Shown here one piece after another: positions 1-10,955 of a DNA stretch of 64,000 nucleotides. The notes beneath the pieces are model-generated. The model saw nothing but the letters and a program-made list of their open reading frames with translations. It was not told where the DNA came from and made no database searches. Each line of letters starts with the position of its first letter. Position 1 is the first letter of the stretch. The position numbers and the translations under genes were made by a program. This DNA comes from Pseudoips prasinana (Eukaryota > Arthropoda > Insecta > Lepidoptera > Nolidae). The stretch spans positions 6,324,001 through 6,388,000 of the forward strand of contig OX621255.1 of NCBI GenBank assembly GCA_951640165.1. The letters are read 5' to 3'.

Positions 1-1172
1 TTCCAAAAGTAGTCATTTCTTTATTGATTAGTGTTACATTTTCATCGCATTTCAATCTTTTTCGTCATCATGGATACGTTAAAAATTCGAGTAATTATGG
101 AATATGAGTACCGTCGTGGCAGCAACGCGGCACAAGCGGCACGCAACATCAACGACGTTTACGGAGCTAACACTACAAACCAACGCACCACCTGTTATTG
201 GTTTGCTCGCTTCCGTTCTGGAAATTTCGACCTGAAAAATGAACCTCGCGGTCGTCCGAAGACTTTGGTCGACAATGACGAATTAAAGGCGGTTGTGGAA
301 GCTGATGATACACAATCTACGGCTGAATTAGCAGCAGCTTTCGACGTTAGCGTCAAAACAATATTGGTCCATTTGCGTCAAATTGGCAAGGTAAAAAAGC
401 TTGACAAATGGGTGCCCCACGAACTCAATGATCGCCAGCGCGAAGTACGCGTCGAGACGTGCCTTGCACTGCTCAACAGACACACAAATGAAGGAATTTT
501 GAACCGCATTGTTACCTGCGATGAAAAATGGATTCTGTTTGATAACCGCAAGCGCTCAGCAAGTTGGTTGGATCCTGGTTCAGCACCTAAACAATGCCCT
601 AAACGAAAACTTACCCCTAGAAAAGTGATGGTCACTGTTTGGTGGTCTAGCGCCGGTGTGATTCATCACAGCTTCTTACCAAACGGGGTGAGCATTACTG
701 CAGATGTGTACTGTGAAGAACTGAGCACAATGATGGAGAAGCTGGCGCATCTCCAACCAGCATTGGTCAATCGCTCGTCTCCGCTGCTCCTGCACGACAA
801 CGCGCGACCTCATACTGCACAGCAGACGGTCTCCAAGTTGCAAGAACTGGGGTTGGAAGCTCTCCGTCATCCGCCCTACTCACCAGACCTTGCGCCTACA
901 GACTACTACTTTTTCCAGAATTTGGATAACTTCTTGGCGGGAAAAAAATTCAATACCCGAGAGGCAGTACAAAATGCCTTTGAAGAATTTGTTGCCTCCC
1001 GTCCAGCTGATTTCTTTAAGAAGGGCATCAATAAACTGCCACTGCGATGGCAAAGATGCATTGATTGCATGGGTGATTACTTCGATTAATACAAATAAAA
1101 AAATTCATGAAAAAAATTCGTTTAAATTTTTTCATACAAAACGGCAATTTCATAGGTAAAGACCTATTATGT
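1..1172 (+). mobile_element. mariner element, 5' end cut by window edge
   Basis: The transposase ORF is preceded by only 69 bases, so the 5' terminal repeat lies outside or at the window edge. Downstream, about 1139-1170 (cggcaatttcataggtaaag and the following cctatta) reads on the minus strand as a terminal-repeat-like sequence starting AATAGGTCTTTACC, as expected for a mariner end. The element lies directly against a SINE, so it probably inserted into that SINE. The exact 3' base and the TA duplication cannot be fixed by eye. Confidence 0.75.
70..1089 (+). CDS. mariner transposase, uninterrupted, 339 aa
   Basis: This is a cut-and-paste transposase of the mariner family that would act in the nucleus on the element's terminal repeats. 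The frame is open from the ATG at 70 to the TAA at 1089. I prefer this ATG because the upstream extension has only a GTG start and the resulting 339 aa is close to the family's usual length of about 345. The N-terminal part is helix-turn-helix-like, followed by the mariner linker WVPHEL. The catalytic triad is visible: D in TCDEKW, D in HDNARPH, and D in APTDY with 34 residues between the last two (DD34D). No frameshift or stop is seen, so the protein is potentially functional. Whether the element can move also depends on the 5' terminal repeat, which is not in the window. Confidence 0.95.
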   Translation: MDTLKIRVIMEYEYRRGSNAAQAARNINDVYGANTTNQRTTCYWFARFRSGNFDLKNEPRGRPKTLVDNDELKAVVEADDTQSTAELAAAFDVSVKTILVHLRQIGKVKKLDKWVPHELNDRQREVRVETCLALLNRHTNEGILNRIVTCDEKWILFDNRKRSASWLDPGSAPKQCPKRKLTPRKVMVTVWWSSAGVIHHSFLPNGVSITADVYCEELSTMMEKLAHLQPALVNRSSPLLLHDNARPHTAQQTVSKLQELGLEALRHPPYSPDLAPTDYYFFQNLDNFLAGKKFNTREAVQNAFEEFVASRPADFFKKGINKLPLRWQRCIDCMGDYFD

Positions 1173-1337
1173 AAAACATCCATGACTCAGAAACAAATAT
1201 TCGTACTCATCACACAAATATTTGTACTTACCGGGATTCGAACCGTCCTGGGTTCGAATCCCGGTAAGTACAAATATTTGTAAGTACAAACCAGCTTCGC
1301 ATGCAGGAGCACCACCAACCAGGCTACGGTGACCGTC
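1173..1337 (-). repeat. tRNA-derived SINE, family A, copy 1 (truncated)
   Basis: On the minus strand this reads as the tRNA-like head (box A TAGCCTGGTTGG, box B GGTTCGAATCC) and central body shared with seven other copies in the window. Its 3' half is missing where the mariner begins. The box B region is present twice in opposite orientation, making a perfect palindrome at 1214-1281. Confidence 0.85.
1214..1281. repeat. perfect inverted repeat, 31-nt arms, 6-nt spacer
   Basis: The arms 1214-1244 and 1251-1281 are exact reverse complements around the spacer gtcctg. Both contain the SINE box B and the adjacent body, so this looks like an inverted local duplication within a SINE. Confidence 0.9.
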
Positions 1338-2477
1338 AATTACTACTCATTCAAATAAATGAATAAATTAACTTCCTGTTGTGAGTGAGCAACTTAACGG
1401 CATGACTGTGCACCGCTTCAGTGTTGTTCCTCTTAAAGCAAATTAATTCCAACAAGTGTTGATTCAAAATTGTGTATAGTATTCTTATAATAAAATACAA
1501 TAAAATACATACAATAATCTTTATTTGCAAATATAGGTGGATACAAGATGTTCTAATTTATATAATGTGCTAACTATATTTCACCATTTCGGCATGCAAA
1601 TCTTAAAATTAAGTCAATTACATATAATTTTATTATGATATAGAATGAAATTATACAATAATTATTGGGATAACATAATTAGTTTAGACTACCTACTGAA
1701 TATTTTTATCATTTAAAAACTCATTAACCGTGTAATACGCTTTCTCTTCAAGATAGGTGTTAAGTTTATTTTTAAACATATCTGAACTACTTACGTCAAA
1801 CGGAATACAATACGCACAGAACACAATAGTAAAAAATGGCCATCGTTATTAGAGGGCTAATTACAAACTCATTGCTGGTTCATATGTATCGTTACGATCT
1901 CGAAAATACTGATGACGTTGCTATTCGTATTACGGGATTACGAATACGTCATCAATATTTTCGATATGGAAACGCTATCAAAACAACGTATTTTAAACCT
2001 TATGTCAAAGCACTAATACTCAAAATTATCGATAGCGAGAGACTAGAAACTTCTTTGTAATGGTGAACCGTTTTGTTTTCTTAAACGGTACTTGTGTTTA
2101 AAGAGTTTATATATTGTTGAAGAATAATATTCTTGAAGTGTTATCTTGTGAAAAAACCAGAGCGACACTTTGTAGCGTGGGAAAACGAGATAAGCTGTAA
2201 AAAGTGATCGCATCTCATGAAAAAATATTGCCAATTTCATCCTAAGTAGTGTGCAGAGACCTCAACAAGTCACAGTAAAATGTGGCCGGGTATACAAGGA
2301 ATGTCTACAAATGAGAACGGTCAGGACTATTGTGACGTTTTGTATATTCTGTCGTGTTTTTGGCAACTTATGTGTAGCTTTGTCAGTTTTATGAGGGGCG
2401 TGTAGATAATGCCAGTATGATTTTGTTTTGTTTGGTTTTTTTTCCATTCTTTAAACGAATAATATTTGTATTTCCTA
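1338..2477. other. no gene seen; AT-rich, one imperfect hairpin
   Basis: No supported coding region. About 1898-1970 can fold: ctcgaaaatactgatgacg pairs with a near-complement ending atattttcgat, around an inner pair of attcgta/tacgaat. It could be an old MITE or chance. The short open frames here show no family motifs. Confidence 0.5.
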
Positions 2478-2838
2478 CTAATATTATAAACGCGAATGTT
2501 TGTTACTCTTTCACGTAAAAACTACTGAATGGATTTTAATGAAACTTTACAATAATATAATTCTGATGTATAAGCTATATAGCTTATACATCAGAATTAC
2601 ACATCGGCTACAATTTTTAAAGATATTGTGTGAATTGTCCAAAATATGACGATAAGTGTCAAGAAAAAATCTACCACCTGCAAGTTATTCCGGCGTGCAC
2701 TGCTAAAACCGCTAGAGGTGCACCTCCTTCTAATGTTATAAATGCGAAAGTTTGTGAGTATAGATGTATGGATGTATGTTTGTTACTCTTTTACACCAAA
2801 ACTACTTTAACACGGGAGAAACCGCGGGGCATAGCTAG
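2478..2838 (+). repeat. Helitron-like non-autonomous element, composite
   Basis: The right end has a GC-rich hairpin-like segment (gggagaaaccgcgg) and terminates CTAG (2835-2838) before T, the canonical 3' end of Helitrons. A related segment starts near 2478 (aatattataaacgcgaatg) and a second such start lies near 2735, so the copy appears to be two partial elements joined. The left end is approximate. Confidence 0.5.
2558..2599. repeat. 42-bp perfect palindrome, no spacer
   Basis: Positions 2558-2578 and 2579-2599 are exact reverse complements, with the centre at ctat/atag. It lies inside the Helitron-like segment. Confidence 0.95.
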
Positions 2839-2912
2839 TTTATCATAAAGTTAGTATACCTAACGGAATAGAGCAACAAATACGAGCTGACAAACGAAAC
2901 CAAACAACAAAT

Positions 2913-5900
2913 CGATGGTCCCCAAGTAAAGTATCGAATCAACAAAATAACAATTTTTTATTATTACTGTTTTGAGCTCTTTTTAAAGGATGTTTTTTAA
3001 TACAATTTCAAAAATTAGGAAAACTCTTATGTTTCCCGATATTTAGAGACGTATGTTATCGGAATGTAATAGTCCAGCCGTCGTATAACAACGAAAGTTA
3101 ACTCTCGCGAGCTTACGTTGTATCGGCGAGAGTGCGAAAAGGACGGAACTACCACTATCGCGAGTGTACGCGCCACCCCCGACGCGCCCCGCAGTGCATG
3201 CGCGTCCGGCGTTGCGTTTGCGTAATACTAAGTACTTAATTCATTTTTTTTAAATACTATACCTAAAATACCGAGTAATTAGTCAATTACCCTTAAAAAT
3301 GCACTCAAGATCGAGGAGAATTATTGGTTTAGTGGAAATAAACAGTAAGAATGAACAACAACAAAACCTTGAAACAGAGTCAGTAATTTTAAATCCAGGT
3401 AAGTTTTACTATGTAATACTTTAAATATTTTATTTTACTTATATTATTACTGATATAATATTTGATTTTAGTCTATAGGTTATCTAAATTATCTATAAAC
3501 TTTATCTATAAATACAGTTTTACTAGCATTAAAAATGTTTACCGCGTAAATGATCGAAACGGGCAGATTCAATTGTTTACGGCGCGTTGTCGTTTCCAAA
3601 TAGTATCGAAAGTACCAGTTTCGATGATGTACGTTGTTTTTTCATAAATTATTTGTATCCAAAATGACTATTTCGATACTATACGTGGTATTATAAATTA
3701 AAATCTTTACTGATAGTGCCACTTTCGATTTTTTTGGATGGAAATAATATATTTTTTGGAAAGATTCGATAGTCCTTAATTAAAAATGAAGTACAAATTT
3801 GCTTTTTTTAGTATCTATTTTGTATAATTAATAAACCTGGATTATTTAATGAAATATTCATTTAATTTTTAATGAAATTTCATTTATTTGTAACTATATT
3901 TTGTTTGTTTTTAGTGATATTTAATTTTAATGACATTTTATTTATTTTTATTACATATTCTGTGTATTCATATGTAAGTATTTTTTTAGAGTCGCCGCTA
4001 CCCGCGAGCTGTGCCTTTAATGAATCCGATTGGAATAACTTAAAGGAGCTGGTGGATGAGGAACTCTCCTCGGATAGAAATTTAGCGCAAGAGGAACTCC
4101 ACAGTTTTAACATCCCCTCTGTAAGACCATGCAATTCGTTAATCATCGAAGAAAGTCCAGAGCAAAGTTCATCTGTTATCATGAACAGCAGGGAAACAAC
4201 TCCAGTACCTTCCCCAAAGTTAAACTTTGGGTCTCCCATACCTTCCACATCTCCTCCGCTTAATGAAGAACAAGAACCCGTGCCTTCAGAACAGTTAGGT
4301 GAGAATTGTGTTGAGCCTACACCAAGTGTAGATTCATATATAACTGTATCGGAATGTGATTCTCCATGTAGCAGCATAGGAAACAAAAGGAAGCGTACTT
4401 TTAAAACTAACCCCGGAAAAAAAAGATCTAGTTGCCCCGAAAAGTGGATTGATAACAAAAGAAAGTACTTATTAAACTCTGGCCAACAATACGTAAGTTG
4501 AAATGGAAAGATTAAAAATAAAAAAGAATTGCGTCCTGTTTGTTCATCTTCATGCAAAATGAAATGTTCTGAAAAATTTGATACAGACATTCGTAAAAAC
4601 ATTTTTAATAAGTTTTGGGAACTTGCCAATCATACCAGACAATGGGAATTCATCAATAACTTCACAGAAAAAAATAATAAAAAACGAATCACAACAGAGG
4701 GACCATCTAGAAGACAATTCACGACTAAGTATTTTTTACCAATACCTGCAGGTTTGTCTTAAAACATTTTTAAATACCTTATGTATTACTGATCAATTTG
4801 TGCGCACTGCTCATAGTAAATTGAGCCAAGAAGGGATTACATTAACGGACAATAGGGGTAAACACTCCAATCATCCAAACGTAGTAGATACTGCAATGGT
4901 TAAGAGTGTTTGTGATCATGTAGCTTGCTTCCAACCTGTAGAATCACATTACACACGTAAAGATACCACTAAGTTGTACTTAGATAATAATTTAAATATG
5001 AACAGGATGTTTTCTCTATATAAAGAATGGGACCAATTTTCAAACTATAGCAATCCAGCGCAAACCCTTCGTCAGTACAGAGACATCATTAATGTTAACA
5101 TGAACGTTGGGTTTTTTATTCCTAAGAAGGATATCTGTGATAAGTGTCATAGTTATTCTAACAATACGTCTCCGACAGAAGAGCAAATACAGGCTCATAA
5201 TAAACACCTAGGGAATAAGACTATAGCTAGAGAGATAAAGAATAATGACAAAGAGCAAGCAATAAAATCACCTGACACTGTATGTGCAACTTTCGATTTT
5301 CAAAAAAATTTAAATTGTCCCCATGGAGACGTAGGTTTATTTTATTATAAACGTAAATTGTCTGTATTTAACTTTACCGTTTTTGATATGGGTTTAAAAG
5401 AAGGTACATGTTACATGTGGACGGAATGCACGGGTAAAAGGGGGGCTAACGAAGTAAGTAGCTGTTTGATGCATTTTGTGAACACAAAGGTAGTGGGAGG
5501 TGCTAAAAAGTTCTTATTTTGGTCCGATAGCTGTGCGGGCCAAAATAGAAATAATGTCGTATATTCATTCTATATTTACATTTCAAAACGCTATGGCATC
5601 GATATTACTCATCGTTTTATGGAGCAAGGCCATACACAAAATGAGGGCGATAGTGTCCACGCCCTTATTGAGAGGGAATCTAAGAGAAAACTAATTTATA
5701 CGCCTGACCAATGGTATGCATTAGTACGATGGGCAAAGGCTGAAGGGAGACCCTACAACGTTGTAGAAGTAACCAAGAGTGATCTTTATGATTTTAAATT
5801 TTTATTAGATGACAAAAATTGGAAAAAAGATAATAGAAATGAAATTGTAAAATGGAACAGCATTAAAGAAATTAATGTAAGAAAGGAGGAACCAAATAGT

Positions 5901-7191
5901 CTGTATTTTAAATATGATTTAAAGGGTGAATATTTTTATATAAATACCACCGTAGAAACCAGAAGCCGAAAAAAAAGAAAGGATCAACCAACAGATTTAA
6001 AAAATATTTATTTAGAGTCACTCGCTATACCAGAAGCAAAATACAAAGATTTAATTTCCTTATGTCGCTCCGGAGCAATACCCAGAGAATACCATAGATT
6101 TTATGAAAGTTTAAAATATAGTACAGTCGCCGAAAGTAGTATAAATGATAATGAATGTGATGAGTAATGTTTCTTATACATATCCTACTAAATTGTTTTT
6201 GTTAAAATGGAAGTTTATGTCATTTTGTTATGTTACAATGAGAGGCTATTTTTTGTTATGGTTATGATGGTGATTGTTAAGTTGATTTTTTAATTAGATA
6301 AATACCAAAGAAGTCAAACTTTTTAGTTTTTTTTATTGGATTGTCATAAGTATGTTTTATTTTTAACTACAATTTATTTGCATTTGTTTTTGTCTTAAGT
6401 TAGGCTAAGCACACACTACGATTAAACGCACGCGTTTAACTTATTTTATTATTTTCTGAGATATATTTTTTGAACCACTTTTATTTCAAAACTATTATTC
6501 TCATAGAAGTTATACTACATACCATTTTAGTATTTTTATAGTACTGGTGTTTTAATTGTGATCTCATTCTTTAAAGTTCCTATTATTTTAGTTTATATAG
6601 AAGGTACTTACGATTTGTATTTGTTTAAATTTAACCTAGATAAAAATAATACGTGAACTCAGATTTGAAAAATTACATTAAGGTAACAGAGACTGATTAA
6701 ATTTAGACAGTTTTCAATTTATTTTTCAATTTATAATAACATATATACCTACTTTAATAAAGATGTTTTATGTAAATTCTGTTGTTGTTATTAAAAAATA
6801 ATGGTAAGTACAAGCAATCTACGCAGTAATTAATCGAAAGTGACAGTTTAAATAAATTATTCCTAACATAATCCAAAGTAGAATATCGAAATAGGCAGAT
6901 GTGATAAATTTTTGTAAATGTAATTCCCTGTAAATAATCGAAAGTGCCAGTTTCGACGCAAAAAGCAAGTTCAGTTACGAAGTATACTATGGAAACTTAA
7001 TTTTCTCGAAAACTATTCATAATTTACAATTTTAGCTTATACGTAATAATTTGTAGGGCCAACACAACTGTTTATCCTAATTTTTATAAAGATTTAATCA
7101 CCCGTGACAAAATTATGCAAAAAATAAACTTTAAATCGCTCTCCTGCAAAGTAGCGATTTTCACTTTCGATACTTTACCTAGGGACCATCG
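2913..7191 (+). mobile_element. Complete 4279-bp DNA transposon, Sola-like
   Basis: The ends are inverted repeats: the first 26 bases (CGATGGTCCC...AAAGTATCGAA) and the complement of the last 26 differ at two positions. The element is flanked on both sides by AAAT (2909-2912 and 7192-7195), a clean 4-bp target duplication. Inside, short subterminal motifs of the type TCGAAAGTGCCAGTTTCGA recur near both ends. It carries one transposase-like gene. A 4-bp duplication fits the Sola superfamily, but that assignment is inference; the element may belong to another DDD/E group with this duplication length. Confidence 0.85.
3299..6167 (+). pseudogene. Transposase-like gene of the 2913-7191 element (two exons, two lesions)
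   Basis: Exon 1 is 3299-3398 (starts MHSRSRRIIG) with a CAG|GTAAGT donor. Intron 3399-3989 ends TTTTTTTAG, and the phase joins cleanly to the exon starting 3990. The gene would encode about 755 aa ending at 6167. The central part has a cysteine-rich patch (CSSSCKMKC), then motifs typical of a widespread insect/cnidarian 'uncharacterised' family, probably the one labelled DUF7869: ATFDFQ, FWSDSCAGQNRN, and GHTQNEGDS with HALIE. Their spaced acidic residues suggest an RNase H-fold DDD/E nuclease (inferred). Two breaks are seen: an in-frame TGA at 4499-4501, and a frame change near 4748-4756, after which the frame is open to 6167. Most of the protein is otherwise intact, so inactivation looks recent. 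Confidence 0.75.
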
Positions 7192-7393
7192 AAATGTTTA
7201 TGAATGCGTGTCAAAGTGTGTATCTCATGTCGATTTTCATATTTATATCAATATCGATAATATTAATTAGGAAAAGTAATAGTATTAATAGTACTAATGT
7301 GATGGTATTTTGCATGGGTGAAATTACGAGTCTGGAGTGAAGTGAGAATATTTAAGAAGAACTCGGAAGATATTTTAAATCATTTATTTAATA

Positions 7394-7650
7394 ATAGCTG
7401 TGCCCAGCGGTATACCAAATTTTATTGAAATCGCTCCAGCCGTTTAGACGTGAAGAAGTAACAAACACACACTCACACAGTCACACCCTCACAAACTTTC
7501 GGCTTTATAATATTAGTGTAATATGTTAATCCAGGGTGTCAGCTAACTCCATACCTTTTTTGTTTAAATCGCTCCAGACGTTTAGACGTAAAGAAGTACC
7601 AAACATACACACACTCACAAACTTTCGCCTTTATAATATTAGTAGAATTA
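7394..7650 (-). repeat. Helitron-like fragments, two in tandem, minus strand
   Basis: Two copies of a segment containing cgctccag(c/a)cgtttagacgt and ending ctttataatattagt follow one another (about 7394-7525 and 7530-7650). The leftmost end, agctgtgcccagcgg, resembles the hairpin/CTAG end of the family in degenerate form. Confidence 0.5.
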
Positions 7651-8267
7651 CTCATTGCCATTATTTTCTTAATGCCATATTGACAACACCTGCCAAACTT
7701 TTGTTTTATAGCATTTTTCGAAATCCAAAGTCAAACTTTTCTAATATTTCATAACACAAAAGTAAGTCTACATTGTACCGGCGTATGAAAACGTCCATGT
7801 AGTTTTGCATTTAACTTTCCTTGCAAAGTGACTCGCTCAATATTGGAGTTCTACGTTCATCGCGTTTGTTATTCCAAACTTAGTGTATTACATTGCTTCC
7901 TTTGCTTTATGTTTATTATAACATTCTTCAAAACCACATCCATGGTAACCATACACCTTAAAACTAACCAATAAGGTTTATTTCCGAATGAAAGTGTTAC
8001 CTTTCATCAGCTACACTTGATTCTCGTCGACACATGTGGTTAATGTACTTATAAAGTTCAAGTTTCCCAAGTAAATTAGAACGAAATTCTAGGATATTGA
8101 AGTTTGACGGTATAAAATGCCAGTCTTAGGTTAACTTGGTTATAGTTGAAACCTAAAGGGAATTCCTGAGAGCATAGAAGGTAATTGTTTCGAAGTAAGT
8201 ATAGGTATACTGAAGCCTTAATTTAGTGGACGTGAGTTGTCAAAATTTCCTGTTATCGTGTGGCTAA
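7651..8267. other. no gene or repeat recognised
   Basis: AT-rich sequence with no supported ORF, no terminal repeats and no similarity to other parts of the window. Confidence 0.5.
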
Positions 8268-8514
8268 GTTACTTACTTACTTATCGTATGGGCAGTGGTT
8301 ACTCGAGTGTCATAGTTGTTCAAGCCGCCCAGTAGGCCTCTGACATGGCTTAACGACAGTTGCCTAATGGCTAAATCCGGGACCGAAAGCTTAACGTGCT
8401 CTCCGAAGCACCGAGACGCTCGTAAATTAAACCACTTTGGCGGTCACCCATCTATGAACTGACCGCGAGCCTAGTTGCTTAACCTCGCCAATCGCTTACG
8501 GACTGGTGAGCGCC
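8268..8514 (-). repeat. 5S rRNA-derived SINE, copy 1
   Basis: The minus strand begins with a segment resembling insect 5S rRNA: gaggttaagcaactaggctc, then a GGTGACCGCC-type C box, as in the 5S internal promoter. A body ending in ggttaaccactgcccatac-type sequence and a short (AAGT)n tail follow. The same unit occurs at 14964 and 54481. The head and body match 5S-derived SINEs (SINE3 class). Confidence 0.8.
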
Positions 8515-8717
8515 TCTCCAAGTTATTAAAACTTCAATAACAAATCCCGTTTTTGGTAAAGTGTGTTTGTTAAGAATTATCTTTAGAGCCGATAGCTACT
8601 AAGTTTTTATCTTTTTGGTGATCGCAATGGTTTGGTAATGGGTTAGATTCCACCTCAATAATCCACAGAGTTTAGCGTGCAGTTATCTTGCCCCCGCATT
8701 TGCGTTTTAATGAGATA

Positions 8718-9036
8718 CTAGCTGTGCCCCGCGGTTTTACTCGCATTAAATTTTATAAATTCTCACAGCTCCTCCCCCGTAGGCGATAGCGTGATAATAT
8801 GTAGTCTATATGTTGCCCCGACCTATTAGTAATATTCATGCAAAATTTGAAGTAAATCAATGCAGTACTTTTTGAGTTTAGCACGGAAATAGACGACAAA
8901 CAGACACACAGACAATAAATCTAAAAACTGATTTTTTTGGGTTCGATATCGTTTGTAGATCACGACCCAAGCATCCTTTTTAAAAAATATTCGATGTACA
9001 GTTTTGACTTTCCTACGATTTTATTATATGTATAGA
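8718..9036 (-). repeat. non-autonomous Helitron, copy 1
   Basis: On the minus strand it starts TCTATACATATAATAAAATC after an A and ends with a GC hairpin (GCGGGG... / CGCGGTTTTACTCGC on plus) and CTAG before T. These are Helitron termini without a target duplication. Near-identical copies lie at 27619-27939 and 62024-62338. It has no coding capacity. Confidence 0.75.
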
Positions 9037-9043
9037 TAAAATT

Positions 9044-9300
9044 GACGGTCACCGTAGCCTAGTTGGTAGTGCTCCTGCCTACGAAGCTGGTGATCCTGGG
9101 TTCGAATTCCGGTAAGTGCAAATATTTGTGTGATGAGCACGAATATTTGTTTCTGAGCCATGGATGTTTTCTATGTATATAAGTATTTATCTATCTATAT
9201 AAGTATGTATATCGTCGCCTGGTACCCATAGTACAAGCTTTGCTTAGTTTGGGGCTAGGATGATCTGTGTGACATTGTCCCGAGATATTATTATTATTAT
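9044..9300 (+). repeat. tRNA-derived SINE, family A, copy 2
   Basis: Head GACGGTCACCGTAGCC with box A TAGCCTAGTTGG and box B GGTTCGAATTCC, a central body, the shared tail gcttagtttggggctagg and a final (ATT)n run. It is full length and would support RNA polymerase III initiation if box B is tolerated. Confidence 0.9.
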
Positions 9301-9360
9301 TAGATTTAGTTTTCGGCTTCAGTGGAATATAACTAGTAAAATTGTCACATAGGGATATAT

Positions 9361-9609
9361 TTAGTTTGGGGCTAGGATGATCACACAGATCATCCTAGCC
9401 CCAAACTAAGCAAAGCTTGTACTATGGGTACCAGGCGACGATATACATACTTATATAGATAGATAAATACTTATATACATAGAAAACATCCATGACTCAG
9501 AAACAAATATTCGTGCTCATCACACAAATATTTGCACTTACCGGGATTCGAACCCAGGACCACCAGCTTCGTAGGCAGGATCACTACCAACTAAGCTACG
9601 GTGACCATC
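9361..9609 (-). repeat. tRNA-derived SINE, family A, copy 3, inverted to copy 2
   Basis: Full head and body on the minus strand. Its 3' tail is duplicated as an inverted snippet: 9361-9381 and 9389-9409 are perfect complements around a 7-nt loop. With copy 2 it forms a long tail-to-tail inverted repeat. Confidence 0.9.
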
Positions 9610-10137
9610 AATAAACAAATAATGAATTATAAGATTTTAATTTGAACTGTATTCTAAGTGATTGATTAGACGAGAATTTCTAGTAAAAAGAGATTCCAAT
9701 AGATATTGGCCCATCCATCATTCGGATTCAATCTGGAGCTGATGAGTTGTTAGATACAGCTGACCGATGTTATTATTTAGGTTGCGGTTGTATTATAGTA
9801 TAATAGATTTTTGTGGTATAATAGTTTTATTTGTCGTTGGCTATTGCTGGATTTAAGAAGGCAATAGAGGTGCGGAACCTTTTTTTTGTTTGGATGTCTT
9901 TAAATAAACCCTTAGAGGAAAAACAAAAGCTGCGCCACTCTACGGTGCCCTTATGGCGGTAAAAATAATGTAAAAATCGGGGTGGGTTTTGTGCATCGGT
10001 GAGAAAATTCTCATACCTTTTTTTTACTGAAAATAATTTATTGATTCACACATATAACAAATAGATAGTTCATCTATAATAATTTGTGGAAACAATTTCC
10101 TTTTCCTATAGTCAAGATGATAGAGATACATAGATAG
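9610..10137. other. no gene seen
   Basis: AT-rich spacer. No frame with recognisable motifs and no repeat ends seen. Confidence 0.5.
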
Positions 10138-10455
10138 ATGACCCTTAATCATCATCATCATCATGTCAGCCAAAGTACTATCACTGCTCGACAAAATCCT
10201 CCCCCAAGAATGGGGGGAATATGCCATAATCGCCACGCTTGGCAGACGGGTTGGCGATCACAGTTTGATGGTCATAGTTTACAGAAAAACGCTGCTGCCC
10301 TGGTAGGTATTCCCTCGGTCGATTTGTACGCTCCCCACGGGATGAAATGGGGTGATGATATTCTATGCCTTCACCACATAGCACTGACCTTTAAAGAAGT
10401 TAAATTTCTCGACAGTCGACAGGCCAGGCCTGCTGAGCGGTTTGAACAACTCTGA
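10138..10455 (+). repeat. dispersed repeat family F, copy 1
   Basis: Contains gccataatcgccacgcttgg, a tggtaggtattcc segment and a ccccacgggat segment, also found around 11250-11400, at 45482-45740 and, inverted, at 52240-52430. It begins with a (CAT)n run and a 'gtcagcc...ctgctcgac' phrase typical of lepidopteran LINE/SINE ends. The open frame across it is probably fortuitous. Confidence 0.6.
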
Positions 10456-10539
10456 AACCATTTTAACCATTCCCCATACGATATAGAAAACTTACTATAC
10501 AAACTTGCAATCCACCACAACTATAAATGAGTTAAACAA

Positions 10540-10830
10540 ATAATGGTTTTAGGCGTAATCGAACCCGAAAGACTAGTCGCTGTGACGGACTGGCAGGAGA
10601 CGGCAATTGGGAAGGGCTAACCAGAGCCCTCCCAGGGTACGTGTCCCGAACATCTGGGACATGACGCAAAAGGGGGGCACCGGAGCAGCATACCCGCGTA
10701 CCCGGTGCTCCCTCATTAGGCGCCAAGAGAAGTCCACGGCAGGTAGGTTTTGTGCGAGTCCGACATACCCACCCGTAGACATTTTTTGCGGGTGGCATGC
10801 GAAGGCAAGGAAAGGTCACTGAGGTAGTAT
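10540..10830 (+). repeat. GC-rich dispersed repeat, unclassified
   Basis: Its right part (agaagtccacggcaggtagg, then gcgagtccgacatacccacc and gcgggtggcatgcg) recurs at 47480-47640 and inverted at 27215-27310. It is likely the 3' part of a LINE, but no reverse transcriptase motif is visible. Overlapping short frames on both strands are not supported as genes. Confidence 0.5.
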
Positions 10831-10914
10831 GTCCACACATCTATACACACATACAAATCAATTTAACTTTCTCGGTCCTGACATGGCAAAAATGGATGAA
10901 GCATTTTGCATCAG

Positions 10915-10917
<3 letters not shown>

Positions 10918-10955
<38 letters not shown>

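Noticed and set aside
3880..4629. 249-codon minus-strand frame
   Set aside because: Shadow of the transposase exon, which has splice signals and continues a conserved protein on the plus strand.
10532..10840. overlapping open frames on both strands in a GC-rich patch
   Set aside because: The patch matches dispersed repeat fragments elsewhere in the window; GC-rich sequence keeps several frames open by chance.
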